Shown: positions 1-12,562 of the stretch, in pieces
How the letters are laid out: each line of letters starts with the position of its first letter
How positions within the stretch are numbered: position 1 is the stretch's first letter
From: Drosophila persimilis
Taxonomy: Eukaryota > Arthropoda > Insecta > Diptera > Drosophilidae
Length of the DNA: 64,000 nt
Reading direction: 5' to 3'
Assembly: GCF_003286085.1 (NCBI RefSeq)
Contig: NW_020825312.1
Location: 5,456,001-5,520,000, forward strand
The notes under the pieces: model-generated
What the model saw: the letters and a program-made list of their open reading frames with translations, nothing else
Databases searched by the model: none
What the model was told of the DNA's origin: nothing
Position numbers and translations under genes: made by a program

Positions 1-3000
1 CACGCAGATACATGCACACTGGGGCAAGGAAAGGATACGCCACGGAATCCGGTTAGTCCGATCCTGCTACTGTTTCTCGCCAGGCTTCTCTTTTCTTTTT
101 TTTTAGCGGCGATTTAAATAAAAATCATTCACACGTCCCAAATTATTTATTAATGGACATACATACATACATACTCGTGGTATGTATGCAAAAATCGGTA
201 AAGGCGTTTGGAGTATGGGGCAGGAGAGAAGGGTAGAGAGACCTACATATGGTGAAAGAGGGTACCGAACTGTTTAAAATCTCAAGATTTGATATTTTTC
301 GTGTTGTATCCGGGGGTTTCCTGTCGAGGATGGGGAATAAGACATTGACAAGGGGTTGCTACCCCTGGATCCTGTCTGCAAATCGATTGAACGTTTTGCT
401 TTGTTTGGTTTTCCCTCATCCAATGCGATTATTCAAATGTGATTCCTTCAGTTATCCCTCTGAGGAATTTAAAAAATTTGAACTTTTTCCATATTGGGCA
501 GAATTTCGAATGATCATTATTTTACCGATATCTTAAGGGACGACATTAATCCTTGATTCTTTATTTTGCAGCCTGTGAATAATATATTCGCTGTCTGGCA
601 TCAGGGTCCTTAAAGCACGCACCTCCGCAAAGGAGCAACCCACTCGAGTTGACTGATAGCACCCTCCGACTACACCCCCCCCCGACTGCACCCTCCGACA
701 ACACCCTCCTTCGTGTGTGAATGTGCGTTAAATGAGAAGCCGGCAATGAGCTTGCAATAATGTGATAAGCGCAACGGAAATGAAAATAAGTATAAATGTA
801 AGTGCAAAGGAAGCGGTGACACAGGCACACAAAGGGAAAAATATAAACAGAGCGGGAGCGGAAGTTGCAACAACAACCAGAACAGCAAAAAGCCCGAGGA
901 GCACTTAAAGGCGAGAGGAGGTGCCACCGTGAACTTCAATAACAGTACGCAGAGCGGCAGAGAGGCAGAGAGGCAGAGAGGCAGAGAGGCAGAGCTGCAG
1001 ACTGCAGACAGTGACGGAGCCAAAGAGATGGGGACAGCAGGGGAGCTCGTGTGCGGATCATCAGGCAATAAAAGCAGAATTGCCGGTGGAGTCAGGACCT
1101 CTGCACTCACCCTCTTGCCTGCCCGCCTGCTCACATGTGGTGCTTTTTGCCGCAATTATTTTTATTGGTTCGGGGCAAAAATTTACGTTTCATATTTCCC
1201 GGCTGCACCGAACCGACTTACGGGAATGGCGTTAATTTCGTTACGGAAAATTTCAACGACTTTACACGAGAGCATGTGCGGCAACCAGACCAGCTTGATG
1301 GGAAACCGATTGATGAAAGGGGAAAGGGTAGTTGGCACTGCGGCGCCACTGCACACAATAGAGCTTAATATTGAAAAGTTTCGAGAATCTTAATTAAAGG
1401 TTATACCCGTAAAGACCTTCTTTAATTATGGGTATTTGTGCGGCAGTGGTGCTAAGTGGATGAGCCAAGGATACACGGCTACGGCGGGGCCATGTAAATT
1501 TGATCTCATCGCTTGAATGTTCTAATGCGCCACAAATGAGTACGTTGACTTATTTGTTTTTGTTGAATTCCCCGGAAAATATACATACATTTATGTAATT
1601 AATTAATCCATTAACCTATCCTATGAAATTTCAATATGCACTCAATATTTATTTATTGACCACTTTATATGACATATTTCGTTTATTCGATATGCACTAC
1701 ATGCAGACATACAAACATCATTAATCAATGTACATTCAACAGACCAGCGCAAAAACCGAAGGAATTCGCACTTATTTCATAATTAAACAACAAAAACCAA
1801 TTAAATTTAACTTAATCAAATTACAAATTGACAATTTGAAATGCAGAATCATCTACTTTACGTTCAAGCCCCTACCATTGAACGAATACATTTCAACTGA
1901 AACTCAATCGAGCTCATCGAGTATCGACATCTTTTAATGCCTCGGACGCAATCAATAAAAATACGTGTGAAAGAGGGCGGAGGGGGCCGTGGGAATGGGC
2001 AGTCTTAATAAAAAATGTAAATTTGTGTAGAAAAATTCTACACAATAAATACAAATTGGATGAAATGTCAAGGCATTAGACAAGAGAGTAGACTACTGAA
2101 AGATGAAAGACCATAGGGAGATAGGGAGCATGGAGGTTAGAGTGAACCCAAGCGCGTGAAATGTGAATCGAAAATTGCCTATGGACATGGAAATCTTCCA
2201 TGAGCTACTATGTACACAAAGGAATACGTACTCATTAAATATTCAGTTATATAATTCTTGTAGCTTTATTTACATCTTGCTGTCTCTCAGAACTTGTGAA
2301 AGGGAAAATCGAGTTGGGTCCATCCCAAAAGCCTTCCCACGCCTCATCGGTGGCTAAAACATGGCACAAATTCAATGGCATGCCAGCGTCCCTGACCATG
2401 TTTAAGTTGGGAGCTCACGTAGGCCCTGTGACCCCCGGCTATCTGTCACCCCGTAGATGCCTGCTGTTTCGGTGGAGCGACATTATCCATTCTCTATTCG
2501 CTGTCGGTAAAAATTACGCACATTTAGCTGGTCGCCGTCGGCCAATGATGTTTTCAGCGCGTTGTCCTTTGCTTCCTCTTTTTTGTTCGTCTCGCTGGCC
2601 AGAGGAGGGACATGAATGTTTAAAGAACTCGCAGAGCTCATCGCTGAGATGCTGGGAGAGTAGGGGACTGGAGGTAGCAAGCACACGCACAATGAATAAT
2701 TTAAAGACCCGAGAGTTCTGGCATCATCAAATAAATGCCAAATGAGCAATCAAAGTGCCATGAAAGTCTACATAAGCAGAGCCTTCAACTGATGAGAAGC
2801 CGTAAAAAATTATATGCAAGAAGTAGCAAAGATGAGAAGAGGAGTGGAGGAGTGCAGGAGTAGAGGAGCAGAAGAGCAGAGGAAGCAATGGAGCGCGTAA
2901 ACAGCAAACAAAACCGAAGAAAATCATTACGGGTTTTAAAACGAATAAATAATATAAAACAAGCAGAAAGACTATCTTTGGGGAACACGCTTTCAATAGA

Positions 3001-5469
3001 CCTGCACATGTCCTTATGACAGCTTTATGATCCGATTTTGATCTCCTTCAGCTGAGCAATTCTATTGTGATTTTTGACTTTGAGTAGAGCAAATATAATT
3101 TATTACAGAGTAGTGCCTGCTTATCTGCATATCAGCAGATACCACTAGGTTTTTTTAGAGGTAAGAACAATGGGTGTTTAATGGGTGGTATTTGTTTTCT
3201 GTTCTCTTAACTTGCATGAATATTTGTGGATGAACTAGGAGACATTTATCAAACAGTTTTCACAATAGGGGATAGCGGTAACGCTATATTGCTATAACTA
3301 ACGCTATATTAACGGTATATTTGTAAACTTTTATTTCCTCAAAATTCGGTAACGTACGTTAGATGGCTCCGCGGACTATAGCAAAAAAAAAAAAAAAAAC
3401 CAGACAGGATTTTATATTTAACAGCTCTGAAACTTAACACTGAATATTTCTTATATTTGTAATAAATATCTTTTACGGATAGCCCTACCCTATTCGCATA
3501 GTTTTGCCATTTTATACACCAGCCTCAAAAACCAATTCTGTTTTTGGTAACGTAACAATGGGTCCCATTTTGGCTCATATCTTCAAAATCGTAGGCTAGA
3601 TTATTGTCAGTGAACTATTGTGAATATAGAGCTACCAATTACTATATAAATAGAACAAGTTATGTTTAAAAATTTGACTTTTTCATAACTTTTTGAAACA
3701 TTCTTTCGTACGAATGAAGCTCAACGTCAGAATGCAGATGCCTATTTGTCAATATTTTAAGAACATGTTGGTATCACATTTAATATTCCACGCTTCTGTT
3801 TCGAACTCGTTCCCTGGTGTTCTTTCAATACCGCTTATAGTGGGGGCCCAATAAATTCGTTAGTAGCATTAACCCCTTTCCCACTATCCTGCAGCAACGA
3901 ATAACTTAAAGTTGAGGGTCATAAAACTTGCGTAGAGGCAGAATTTTCTTATTAAACTTATTGTTTTATTCCTTTTTTGTGTCTTTTCACTCAAACATAC
4001 TTCTGAGCAAGTTATATACAAAAATGCTGCAGTTTTCCTCAGTTTCTAGAGCCAACTTCAGCTGCACGAGGAGTTCAGAAATACATAGGAGCATTTTTCT
4101 TTCTCAACTCTCGGTTTGAGCAGACAAGCGCCAGAGCAGGCACAGTTGTACATACCAATTGCTTATATTTCGACCATATGGTGCTTTGTGTATGGTACCC
4201 GGTCCTCAGACCCGACTCCTGCCCCCTTTGTCTTTTTCTGGATGTACATTTGGTGGCATTTATGGAACATTTGGTGCCCTGTTTTGTTTAAATAATATTT
4301 ACCCATTGAAAAGATGTCAATAATGGTATTATATCTAAAATTAATTATGCTTGTTATTATGTCATTTGCCTAAACATAATAAGCTACCTAATTATAGCCC
4401 AAATAAAGTTGAAAGCATCATTCCAGTGGCTCTGAGAATAAAACCCGGAGCCCTGAGACCAATCCCAGGAAAACTTTAATCCCAAACAAATTTGCAAAAT
4501 ATTTGACCTCGAATCGAAATGACCTATTGCCAGTTGTGTATGTGTGTTGGGGCTCTGGCCTGGTGCTCGGCGCACAACAATATCTGTTTAATGAAAGGCA
4601 ATATTCCTATCTTTGAGACTATGCTTATTGTCTATGATGCAAATAGGAGCAGCATTGTGCGCGGCATATGAACCGATACTGAAGTAAAAATATGTGGTCT
4701 TTCAGGGACGTGATGCAGTGAATACGCACCATATGTACATATGTACATCCACACATATGTACGTATGTATGTACATATATGAAACGTGAACTGCACTTTT
4801 AGCTTACTTGGCCAAAAGCCAATTTTCAGACAAAACGCATGCCAAATTTGCCGAAACGAAACGAAACGAAACACGAGAAATAGCTAAATATTTTATGATA
4901 TCGATGAGGGAGGCTGTCGCTGTCTGGTCCACAGAGAAATCCCACAAACAGGCAAATATGAGTACAAACAGAGTTTGTGGCTCCTTCGTGCCGCTCGAAA
5001 AGCAGTTCAGCAATTTCAGTGCCAGTTAGCGTTAACTGTATTCAAATGTGCTTTTTATACACATTTTGGGCTAAGAATTCCTTCTGAATTGCATGCCAGT
5101 TAAGGTTTTATTTATATGTGTATGTACATATATTGTTGCATGACATACATACAGACATATAGTGGATGCAAATAGCTAGTTTGAGAAATCAATATTTGTA
5201 GTTTTATAGAAATAAATACTATATATAAACAGCTACATGGAATTTTGTAACTTTCTACAAGAAAGCGTATTTCGTATTCCGTATACCACTGATCCTCGTT
5301 TATTGTTGCGATTTTTTGATATTTTGTGAAATATGACTCCAGTTGCGTGAGGTCCACGGTAGGGTAGGGTAGGCTACTGTTTTCCCCCTCCACAGTTTAT
5401 ATTGTACATATTTCCCCATGGAAGCCTAAAAGTATTCTTTATTCCCCACTACAAAAGCTTTAAACTCAC
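1..5469. other. Intergenic spacer
   Basis: No convincing gene is seen on either strand. ORFs here are short, overlap antisense ORFs and have no domain-like sequence. The stretch holds an AGAGGC-type short tandem repeat near 957-990, an A-run near 3384-3399, and ATATGTAC-type alternating tracts near 4735-4780 and 5115-5160 that are common in Drosophila spacers. Later exons of the membrane-protein gene starting at 5941 should lie in its right-hand part or beyond, but I could not place them. Confidence 0.6.
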
Positions 5470-5941
5470 CTGCGCTCAGCTGATGGTGGCCACTCCCACT
5501 ACCACTACCACCAGTGCTGGCTGCAGCTCCACCTCCACCTCCACCAGAAGCAGGTCTAGAACCAGGACCAGGACCAGCACCAGAACCACCTCCACCGTCT
5601 CCTCCGCGCTCTGCGCCATTGAGTGCCTCAATGGTAGAACGCTTCTTGCCCCTCCAGACGCTGACGCCACAGCACTCGGCACAGCAGCAGAAGACAAAGC
5701 CCAAAATCAGTAGTGTCCAGGCGGAAACCATTAGCACAATGGTCGAGGTGGATCGATAGCTGGAGTTCTCTTCCTCAAACAGCGCCAGCCTGCTGTCTGC
5801 CGTGCGATTGTCATAGCTCCCGCTGGGGTCCAGGGCCTTGGCATAGAAACCGTCCACATTGGCCAGGGCCGCATAACTGCTGCCCACCGTGAGCAGATAG
5901 GGCTGAACTTTGGTCAGACGAACTACTGTGAAGTTCGACAT
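5470..5941 (-). CDS. Single-pass membrane protein, first coding exon (partial)
   Basis: The ATG at 5941 opens 157 codons that end at a consensus donor, CAG|GTGAGT, after 5470 (phase 1). The ORF beyond it runs into the intron. There is no cleavable signal peptide. An N-terminal region of about 65 residues has three N-glycosylation sequons (N3, N45, N59). One transmembrane segment follows at about residues 67-88, then a Cys cluster (residues 85-91) likely to be palmitoylated, and basic residues (RGKKR). The tail after about residue 113 is low-complexity Gly/Ser/Pro. The topology (glycosylated outside, Cys-rich inner face, basic stop-transfer, long cytoplasmic tail) resembles the comm-family protein at 46583-48371, and the membrane/juxtamembrane stretch is weakly similar, but no PY motif is seen. 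I do not recognise the gene. Downstream exons are unresolved. Confidence 0.6.
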
Positions 5942-8286
5942 GATTGCAGCTTAGTAACTCAATCAGTCAGTCAGTCAGTCAATCACTCACTCACATAGGC
6001 AGCCAGCGAATCAATATGCCAATTTATTATAATAAAAACGTAGTTTGCTACACGAAATATAGCGAAACGAGCAACTGCCTCGCGAAACGTGACTGTTTCT
6101 TAGGTTACCCGCCAGCAACTGGGGCAACTGGGCAACTGGGCAACTCGGCAAATGGGCAACAGAGAAAAACGACATCCTCTACATTTTCATATATTTATAT
6201 ACGTGTTTTGTTCTTCCTTCTCGATGTGGATTGGCTTATTTGTCGGTGTGTGAAAATGCCCTGGGAACACCACAACAGCACCAACAACAGACGGCAGTGG
6301 TCTCCAAATTTTGCCTCTGCCGGCTTTATGCCTGCAATCTTCGTTATCACGTTGTGTATTTAAGCAGATAGATGGAGAGACAAACAGACGGATATACGGA
6401 TAGACGGATAGACAGGCGGCAGCGCCAGCGTCAGCGACAGAGACAGAGCCAGAGACAGAATCTCATCTCTTGTTTAAACAATATGGTATATGTGTTAACG
6501 CCTGCGTGCGAGTCTATCCAGCTGGGCCTGTTTTCAGGTTTTCTTTTTATTAATTTTTGACTGACTTTTGTTTAATTGCGAGAGTTGCCACGACTCTGGG
6601 GGGGAACCAAAACGGCTTTGGCGAGAGCGGTTCGCGGTGATCGTCAGAGCTGCAGCTTTTAGGGCCAGCTATCCGTACAGTTATGAGGGACCTGTATAAT
6701 TATCACATTTATGACTAAATTCTGCTAAATTTGTATTATATTTACAGTACAACGTCATCTGAAAGGTTTATTTTTATCACCCGTTCTAGGTACTATTATT
6801 AGTATTATGGCCAGTGTCTGTTCACTGCGTTTGCTGTTGTCCGGGGCTTTTCGAAAAATTTTCGGTACCGCTCTGGGCTGTGGTATGCGCTAGACCTTGG
6901 TGTAAAATCCCGTACATGAACCTCTTTTCTATGTTAATATATAGATCATCAACCTTCAATGATTTGGTAAACATACAACTAATATTTGATGTACATATGC
7001 ATTTTCTGAAGGAATGGGCAATTAAAGAATGGTTTGAAGCGGTATTACAAGTCCTCTTTGCTTTATTGTAAATTTGTTGCCATTTACCGAAAATTTAATA
7101 TTGAAAAACTTATTTAGCACAAAAAAATCCATATATATAATTAACAGGCTTAAGCCACCCATGTGACAGTAAAATTCTCTTTTAAATGGCTTTATGTTAT
7201 ACCAATAGATATTAATGGGACTCGAATCAGGGATTCAGAAAACCAAATAAAATACAATTAGTAGGTGATGGAAATCTTCAAGAGCATCCTCGATATTCCT
7301 AAAATAGCTAAAGGATTACTAACCAAACAACTACTTCCATATCACGATGGAAATATTATCAAAAACATTGTTACTATTTGGATGCAAAAGAAGACTTGAC
7401 CTGTGCCTTGTGCAAAGGAAAAATTTCGAGAGAAAATTGAATAATATTAAACATAAATTTGAGTTCTACAAGTATGTGTTAATAGTAATTGCAATCAATT
7501 TGTGGTGACTTCTAGACTGCTCTTTTTCGTGTAAACTACGTGACACTCGAATTGTTCAGACCCGCTAAACAAAGATTCGTATTGGATGCATACACAAATG
7601 ATCAACGAGAAAGGTAAATTTAATGATCAGGAATGAGTAGCGTATAGACTCAGATGGCTTTAAAGGATTCACAAAGACAGAAAACTCTAGAAATGTTTGG
7701 ATAAATACTTGTTTTGTAGATTTAAGATATACGATACCGGATTGCGAACACTCTTACTATTCTCATAGAGTACATAGGTTTACTGGTGGATCTGCACGAA
7801 ATGTATTTAGCCAGAGGGAAGCACATACATACATATGTACTTATATGTAGTACATGATCAGAATCTATAGCCGAGTCATACGAACGCTCTTTTGAGTGCA
7901 TACTTTTAGGATGAATTCGCAGATGAAGTTTGTTTTCACTTTTTGCCATTGTCCTACCGCCAGACACGTGTGTCTCGGCTCAAACGTTTCCCATCCCCTG
8001 GCATAAGTGGCACTTTTAATAAATAGCGAAGTTATACGCTGCACGCCCACTAAAACAATTTTTGGCACGTTTCCTAAGAACACACGAATACCCCTTCAAG
8101 AACGCCTTGTTAACCCTTAACTGGGGATATGTGGGGGTCCTGGAAGAACTCAAATTAAAGTAGTAGTGGTAGTAGTAGTAGTAGTAGTTGTAGAGAGCAT
8201 TGAAGTGTTTATTGTTTTTCATTGAAAGGATTTAAAAATGGGTTAGTCTTCAGAGGTATCCGTGTCCGTGATTGTCCGTGATTATT
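5942..8286. other. Intergenic spacer with simple repeats
   Basis: This holds the 5' flank of the membrane-protein gene (a TCAG-type short repeat near 5964-5985), a GACAGA/CAGCG-type simple repeat near 6395-6465, and a TAG trinucleotide run near 8161-8193. No coding region is supported. Confidence 0.6.
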
Positions 8287-9066
8287 TTATTCAGATGCCA
8301 CTGTGGAAGTGGGTCGCCGAGTGGTCCGTGGGCGTGGCGTGCGGGGTGTAGGCGTTGGGCGAGGGGTTCGCGTAGGGCGGGGAGTACGTGTGGGGCGAGG
8401 AGTGCGGGGAGTTGGGGTTCGCGGTGTGGGCGGAGTTCGCGTAGGGCGGGGAGTACGCGTGGGGCGAGGAGTGCGGGGAGTTGGGGTTCGCGGTGTGGGC
8501 GGAGTTCGTGTAGGGCGGGGAGTACGTGTGGGGCGAGGAGTTCGTGTGGGGCGTGGGGTCCGTGGAGTTGGGGTACGTGGGGTACGTGGAGTGGGTGGAG
8601 TGCGCCGAGTTGGACGTCGGGTTGGGCCGGACTGAAGGGCTCTTCTCACATTGTCACAGGAAAGTGTCCCGCATCGCACTATAGTCACTGCAAACATAAT
8701 AAATCGATTGATGAATTAACAATTGGTTACACCATTTTTGCTGTACGCCGGACTATCCTTCGCGGGCTTACATTGACAGGTGGCTCTAGCCAAATCGCAT
8801 CGGGAGATATCGCGCCAGTTGGCCTGACTCCTGCGACAATTGCTATTATAGATCTGCGTAACATCGTTGGTAGTTCCCAGGCGGTCCTGATTGCGCAGAC
8901 ACCTATCGTTCAGGCGCCGGCAAACGTCTGAGCCCCTCGGGGCCCTCGTCGTGGCCTGGCTAGCCACACATATGCAACCGATAGCTGGAACTTAATAATG
9001 TCAGAATTTTATGTTGCAACTGCGAGGTCCTATGCTCTCACCCAATAGCAAAGCGATTTTCCACAT
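8287..9066 (-). CDS. Eig71E-like secreted Cys-rich protein with Pro/Arg/Thr repeat tail (glue-like)
   Basis: There are three exons: 9066-9042, 8984-8772 and 8687-8287, giving 212 aa. Donors are GTGAGA and GTAAGC; acceptors are TTCCAG and TTTGCAG. Phase 1 is kept at both introns, as in the 13331-13740 paralog. A signal peptide fills the first ~18 residues and is split by intron 1. The mature N-terminal domain has seven Cys spaced x6, x20, x12, x6, x6, x4, exactly as in the protein at 13331-13740. After it comes about 100 residues made almost only of Pro, Arg and Thr (TPRTP / PTRTP units). A CTTTTATA box (9127-9134, minus-strand TATAAAAG) lies upstream, and an AATAAA at 8291-8286 overlaps the stop. 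The family (L71 late-puff proteins) is secreted by salivary glands. The tail recalls the mucin-like glue member Eig71Ee, but orthology is inferred. Confidence 0.85.
8303..8610 (-). repeat. In-frame tandem repeats coding the Pro/Arg/Thr tail
   Basis: The DNA is G-rich on the plus strand. Two adjacent 69-bp units, 8392-8460 and 8461-8529, differ at only two positions by eye, and a third partial copy starts at 8530. 69 bp is 23 codons, so unit changes keep the frame. Shorter subrepeats of 6-12 bp make up the rest. Confidence 0.85.
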
Positions 9067-9458
9067 TTTGGTGTTGTCACTGAAAACTTACTGAAGTTCT
9101 GTGATGGAACAGTGCGGGTGCTTGGGCTTTTATAAGGAGCGGTACATATATTTTGGGAAACAACTGTTTTCTGTGTATGGGGAAGATTCCATTATTGCGA
9201 GTATCGGGAAATACGGAACATCAGTGCATTCAAATGGCTAAAAGACAATCAACTCTTATTGTCAAATATTTCCTTTGAGGGTTTTCGCCTTTTTTCTCTT
9301 TGTACTCGCATTGAATCAGTTTTATTCATTGTTTTGGAGAGATATATTGTTTCTGGTCGGTAGGTGCATATGTATATAAAAAGCCCGGACATGACTGGGT
9401 CTTCAGTAGTTATCAGAACTACATAGCAATTTCCATCGGCGAAAAATAGACGGAGAGA
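9067..9458. promoter_or_regulatory. Shared divergent promoter region, Eig71E-like pair 1
   Basis: A 392-bp gap separates two start codons pointing away from each other. The minus gene has TATAAAAG (9134-9127) about 60 bp upstream of its ATG. The plus gene has a TATA box near 9375-9382, and TCAGTA (9403-9408) about 28 bp further on fits an initiator. Divergent pairing with a short shared control region is the known layout of the Drosophila 71E late-puff genes. Confidence 0.7.
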
Positions 9459-9894
9459 ATGAATATCCCCATAGTTTTGGCTGTATTTGTTGGTGAGTCC
9501 GTACAACTATTCTGCCATTTGTTGGGACTACCCCTAGCTATTCCTGTCGTTTACAGTCGTCTGCGTAACTCTGATAGCTGGTCAGAGGGATGACTGCGAG
9601 CAACTGAAACGGGCGTGCGATAGCTGCGTGAATCGCCCGGAAAATGCGGGTGATCGGAACCGTAATCTCCCCACGTTGAACAGGGAGTGCAGGAGGAGGA
9701 CTCGCAATACCTGGGTTTGGCGCGATATTAACCGATGCGAGCTTACCAGATTGAATTGCCTGGGTAAGTCGACTTAATATGTTGTACATTAAGGGCTATC
9801 CTAAGCGGTATTACCATTGTCTATAGGATCCGATCGCCGGATGAACTGCGGCGATATAGCTGAACTTGCCAGAATGAGACGTGTCAGGAACTGA
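9459..9894 (+). CDS. Eig71E-like small secreted Cys-rich protein
   Basis: There are three exons: 9459-9492, 9557-9763 and 9827-9894, giving 102 aa. The splice sites are GTGAGT/ACAG and GTAAGT/ATAG, phase 1 at both introns. A hydrophobic signal peptide of about 20 residues is split by the first intron. The mature protein has seven Cys in the order C-x6-C-x2-C-x20-C-x15-C-x6-C-x8-C, with a Trp (WRDI) just before the fifth Cys, and is rich in Arg. The same scaffold, except for the x20 loop, recurs in the gene at 12563-12919. The AATAAA is at 9930-9935. It is divergent from 8287-9066 and is the second Cys class of the pair. By family it should be a salivary-gland secretion product; a defence role has been suggested for such proteins, but nothing in the sequence proves it. 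Confidence 0.85.
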
Positions 9895-10225
9895 GGCAGC
9901 ATTGCCAATGGATAATGATGATAATTGAAAATAAAATCTACAAGAGATCATTGAAAAAATGCGGATTTTACACGTTTCATAGAGGGTATACTGGTTTTTA
10001 CTAGATTTTTGCAGCTCAAAGAAGTAAGCACCACTGGAATTATTCCTCGGTGGCTAGACACAAAAGCGGAAAGGGGGAACATGGTTAAAATCAGAGTTGT
10101 TCTTATCCCCAGTACTCTTCGAGTTTTGGGATTTATCAGATGTGGATGTGTGTAATACCCAGAAGGATTATGAGTTGTGTCGGTTTTGATGCTTTCGGAG
10201 CTACATATTTGGATACACCTTACGT

Positions 10226-10435
10226 TAGGTTAGGTTATGGCAGTAGCGGGGTAGAGGGCCCGAACCTCCCCCCAGATCACTTGGACCTGTTAAAGGTCCG
10301 TTGTTCTTCCGCATGGCCCCTTCTCACTCACTTAACCGTGGTGGGCAAACTATTACATCTTACGGTCAGTCCCATCCGGAGGCTTGGTTGAATTTGGACA
10401 AGAGCCATGGTTCGATTTCGGACCTTTCCGACCTT
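10226..10435. repeat. Possible dispersed repeat (GTTAGGTTAGGTTA start)
   Basis: The block starts with tandem GTTAG units and continues with a GC-rich stretch. This type of sequence recurs as a dispersed repeat in fly genomes, as I recall it. No terminal repeats or coding sequence were found, so the class is unknown. Confidence 0.3.
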
Positions 10436-11697
10436 TCCGCACGGACATCTTTTTCTTACCCAGAAAATAACCCTCTATACCATATATCTTTGTTCAAAAT
10501 GCTTTATTGCTTCTGAAAATAGTTGAACAAAATTTTGAAAAATGCAGTAAGTAATATTTACAATATTTTTTATATATCAGCAAAAAGTAAACAAAATAGG
10601 ACGATTATATCTGGTTTAAAATATATAAGAACGGGACGTATTTCAATATAAAAACCTAAGCTTTGGGGTTGAAATCGGAAGGCACAGGAAGCAGTAAAAT
10701 ATACAGTGGTGGCAGGAGGGAGCATAACGTCGCAAAAAATATAGTAAAAAGCAAAGCCGGAGACAATGGAAGCCATGAAAACGCCCTTTCTCTGATGGCC
10801 AGGGTCCAAGTTCTTGAAGCTCCACTCCTTTCCATTTTTTGTATTTTTGGATCTGCGTGGAAGTCTTACGTGCTCAAATTCAATTCAAAAGCGAAAAGCG
10901 ATTATCACCGCTTAGCTGTCGGCGACACGAGTAAAAGTCAGCCGGAGTAAAAGTCCAAGTGTGAACGCCAAAATCCGAGCGCTTGAAGCACTTGACAAAG
11001 GGCATGGTTATATCTGTACATCTGTATATATGTATATTCATACATGTGTATGTATGTGTGAACATACTTTGTTGGCTCAAATAAAAAGTACACTTACAAG
11101 TGGCGCTAAAGCCAAGTGCAATGCATTCCCTGGCCCCTCTGTCTACAGCTCCAATTTCAAACCCATTCCAAGCTTCTTCCACGTTCCCATTTCCCTCTGT
11201 TCGCCATGGTCTGTGGAATCTTTGGGACGTCAGCTGGCCGGACATTTCCAAAGTGGAAAGCAGTTGAAAGGAAGGACTGGGGTCTACAGCAGTGGTGTGA
11301 GGTTGCTGGAACGGGTGCGGCAAATGTGGTCAAGAGTTTTACAAAGTTCATCATCATGGTCAGCATGGTCCAAGCATTTTTCAAGTGCAACTCAAAGAGA
11401 TTTTCAATTTTCATATATTATGTAAGCAGTTAACACCAGCTGGCCGTAAATAGTATGACAACTTTTCTCCAAGACCGATGGATGTACACACTACACTTAC
11501 ATCGTTACAACGTTGCATATCATTTTCCCTTTGTACCTTATGCGAAATTCAAATTATTTGAATTCATTCCTTCTTAGAGTACATTCTCTAAAAGCGTATC
11601 TACACTTCGTAGAGTTTGGGCAAACACTTTCCAATCCCATTCGCTTTGCTACACATTCATAAAGTCCATAATCATGTTCATGACGTGAACTGAAGTG

Positions 11698-11752
11698 GGT
11701 CTCGGGTTTGGGTCGGGGTTGGGGCTTGGGCTGGGGTTGGGGTTGGGGGCAG
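11698..11752 (+). repeat. G-rich GGGTTTGGG-type tract
   Basis: Many runs of three to five G are separated by TT, CT or TC (for example GGGTCGGGGTTGGGG). This could fold as a G-quadruplex on the plus strand. It lies in spacer between the Eig71E-like pairs. Confidence 0.7.
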
Positions 11753-12562
11753 CCCAGTAGAGTGGCTGGTAAGGATAAAAGCTTAAACCGCTACAAGTAT
11801 TTAAAAATCACTTCACTCGAACACATTCGTTCACACAGCTTATGCCCGTATTGAAAGCAAATTGAAATGCAATGCTTTGTATTATTTATTCAACATGTTT
11901 CGCACAAGTTCCTTTTAACCAGCTAATTCGGTATGAATAAGAGTATGAATACATGTACATACATATGTAGCTGTTTAATCCGAATTTTGTACAGATTACT
12001 TACTGGAACCCAGCACACTCCTGGTTGTTAGTAAGTATATCTGAATAAGAGTGTTGTAGCAGTAGTTATAGCACTTATCTGGCCGAGCCAAGAGCTGTAG
12101 AGCGGGTCGCCATAAGCCCGAATAGTGGGCATTAGTTGCAATGAATACTTTTATTCTTTGACCCAGTCTAACATACACTGTCTTAGGGAAGTCTCTGGTT
12201 GTAATAATTTCCTTTGAAAAGTGATCCTTGATTATTATTATTATGATAGAAATGACAGGCCTGTAGAAAGGATGTGCATGACTGACTTATTGTTTTGCTG
12301 GGTTTGTGTCCACCTGTATCGTTTTCCTGAAAATGTCTAGTAGATTGATCATTGATTCCTGGAAAAGCCCTTGAACTGCTCTGGCTAAAGGGCTAAGAAA
12401 ATTACAAACCCAACTCGTACTCGTGCAAAAATATATTTCTGTTTTGGCAAGTAAGATTAGCTCTACGCAAGTCGAAAATATTTGTAATAATATGCATGTT
12501 TTATTCACTCTAATATCTCTGCATGGTTTGTGGGGTATCATCCGGCCGGAGGGTAGGTACTT

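Larger units (their letters stand above)
9895..12562. other. Spacer between the two Eig71E-like pairs
   Basis: No gene is supported. It contains the 3' ends of both flanking genes (for the minus gene, an AATAAA reading 12505-12500), a repeat-like block near 10226-10435 and a G-rich tract near 11698-11752, both listed separately. Confidence 0.6.

Noticed and set aside
670-1393. Overlapping ORFs of about 160 and 154 codons on opposite strands
   Set aside because: They come from a CT/GA-rich simple repeat. The composition is low complexity and no splice or promoter support is seen.
5112-5393. 93-codon minus ORF as second exon of the membrane-protein gene
   Set aside because: No acceptor gives the needed phase into this frame without a quick stop, and the sequence has no family likeness.
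8272-8931. Long plus-strand ORFs (219 and 110 codons) over the repeat tail
   Set aside because: They are antisense shadows of the minus-strand Eig71E-like gene. The G-rich repeats keep several frames open, while splice sites, signal peptide and Cys pattern support only the minus gene.
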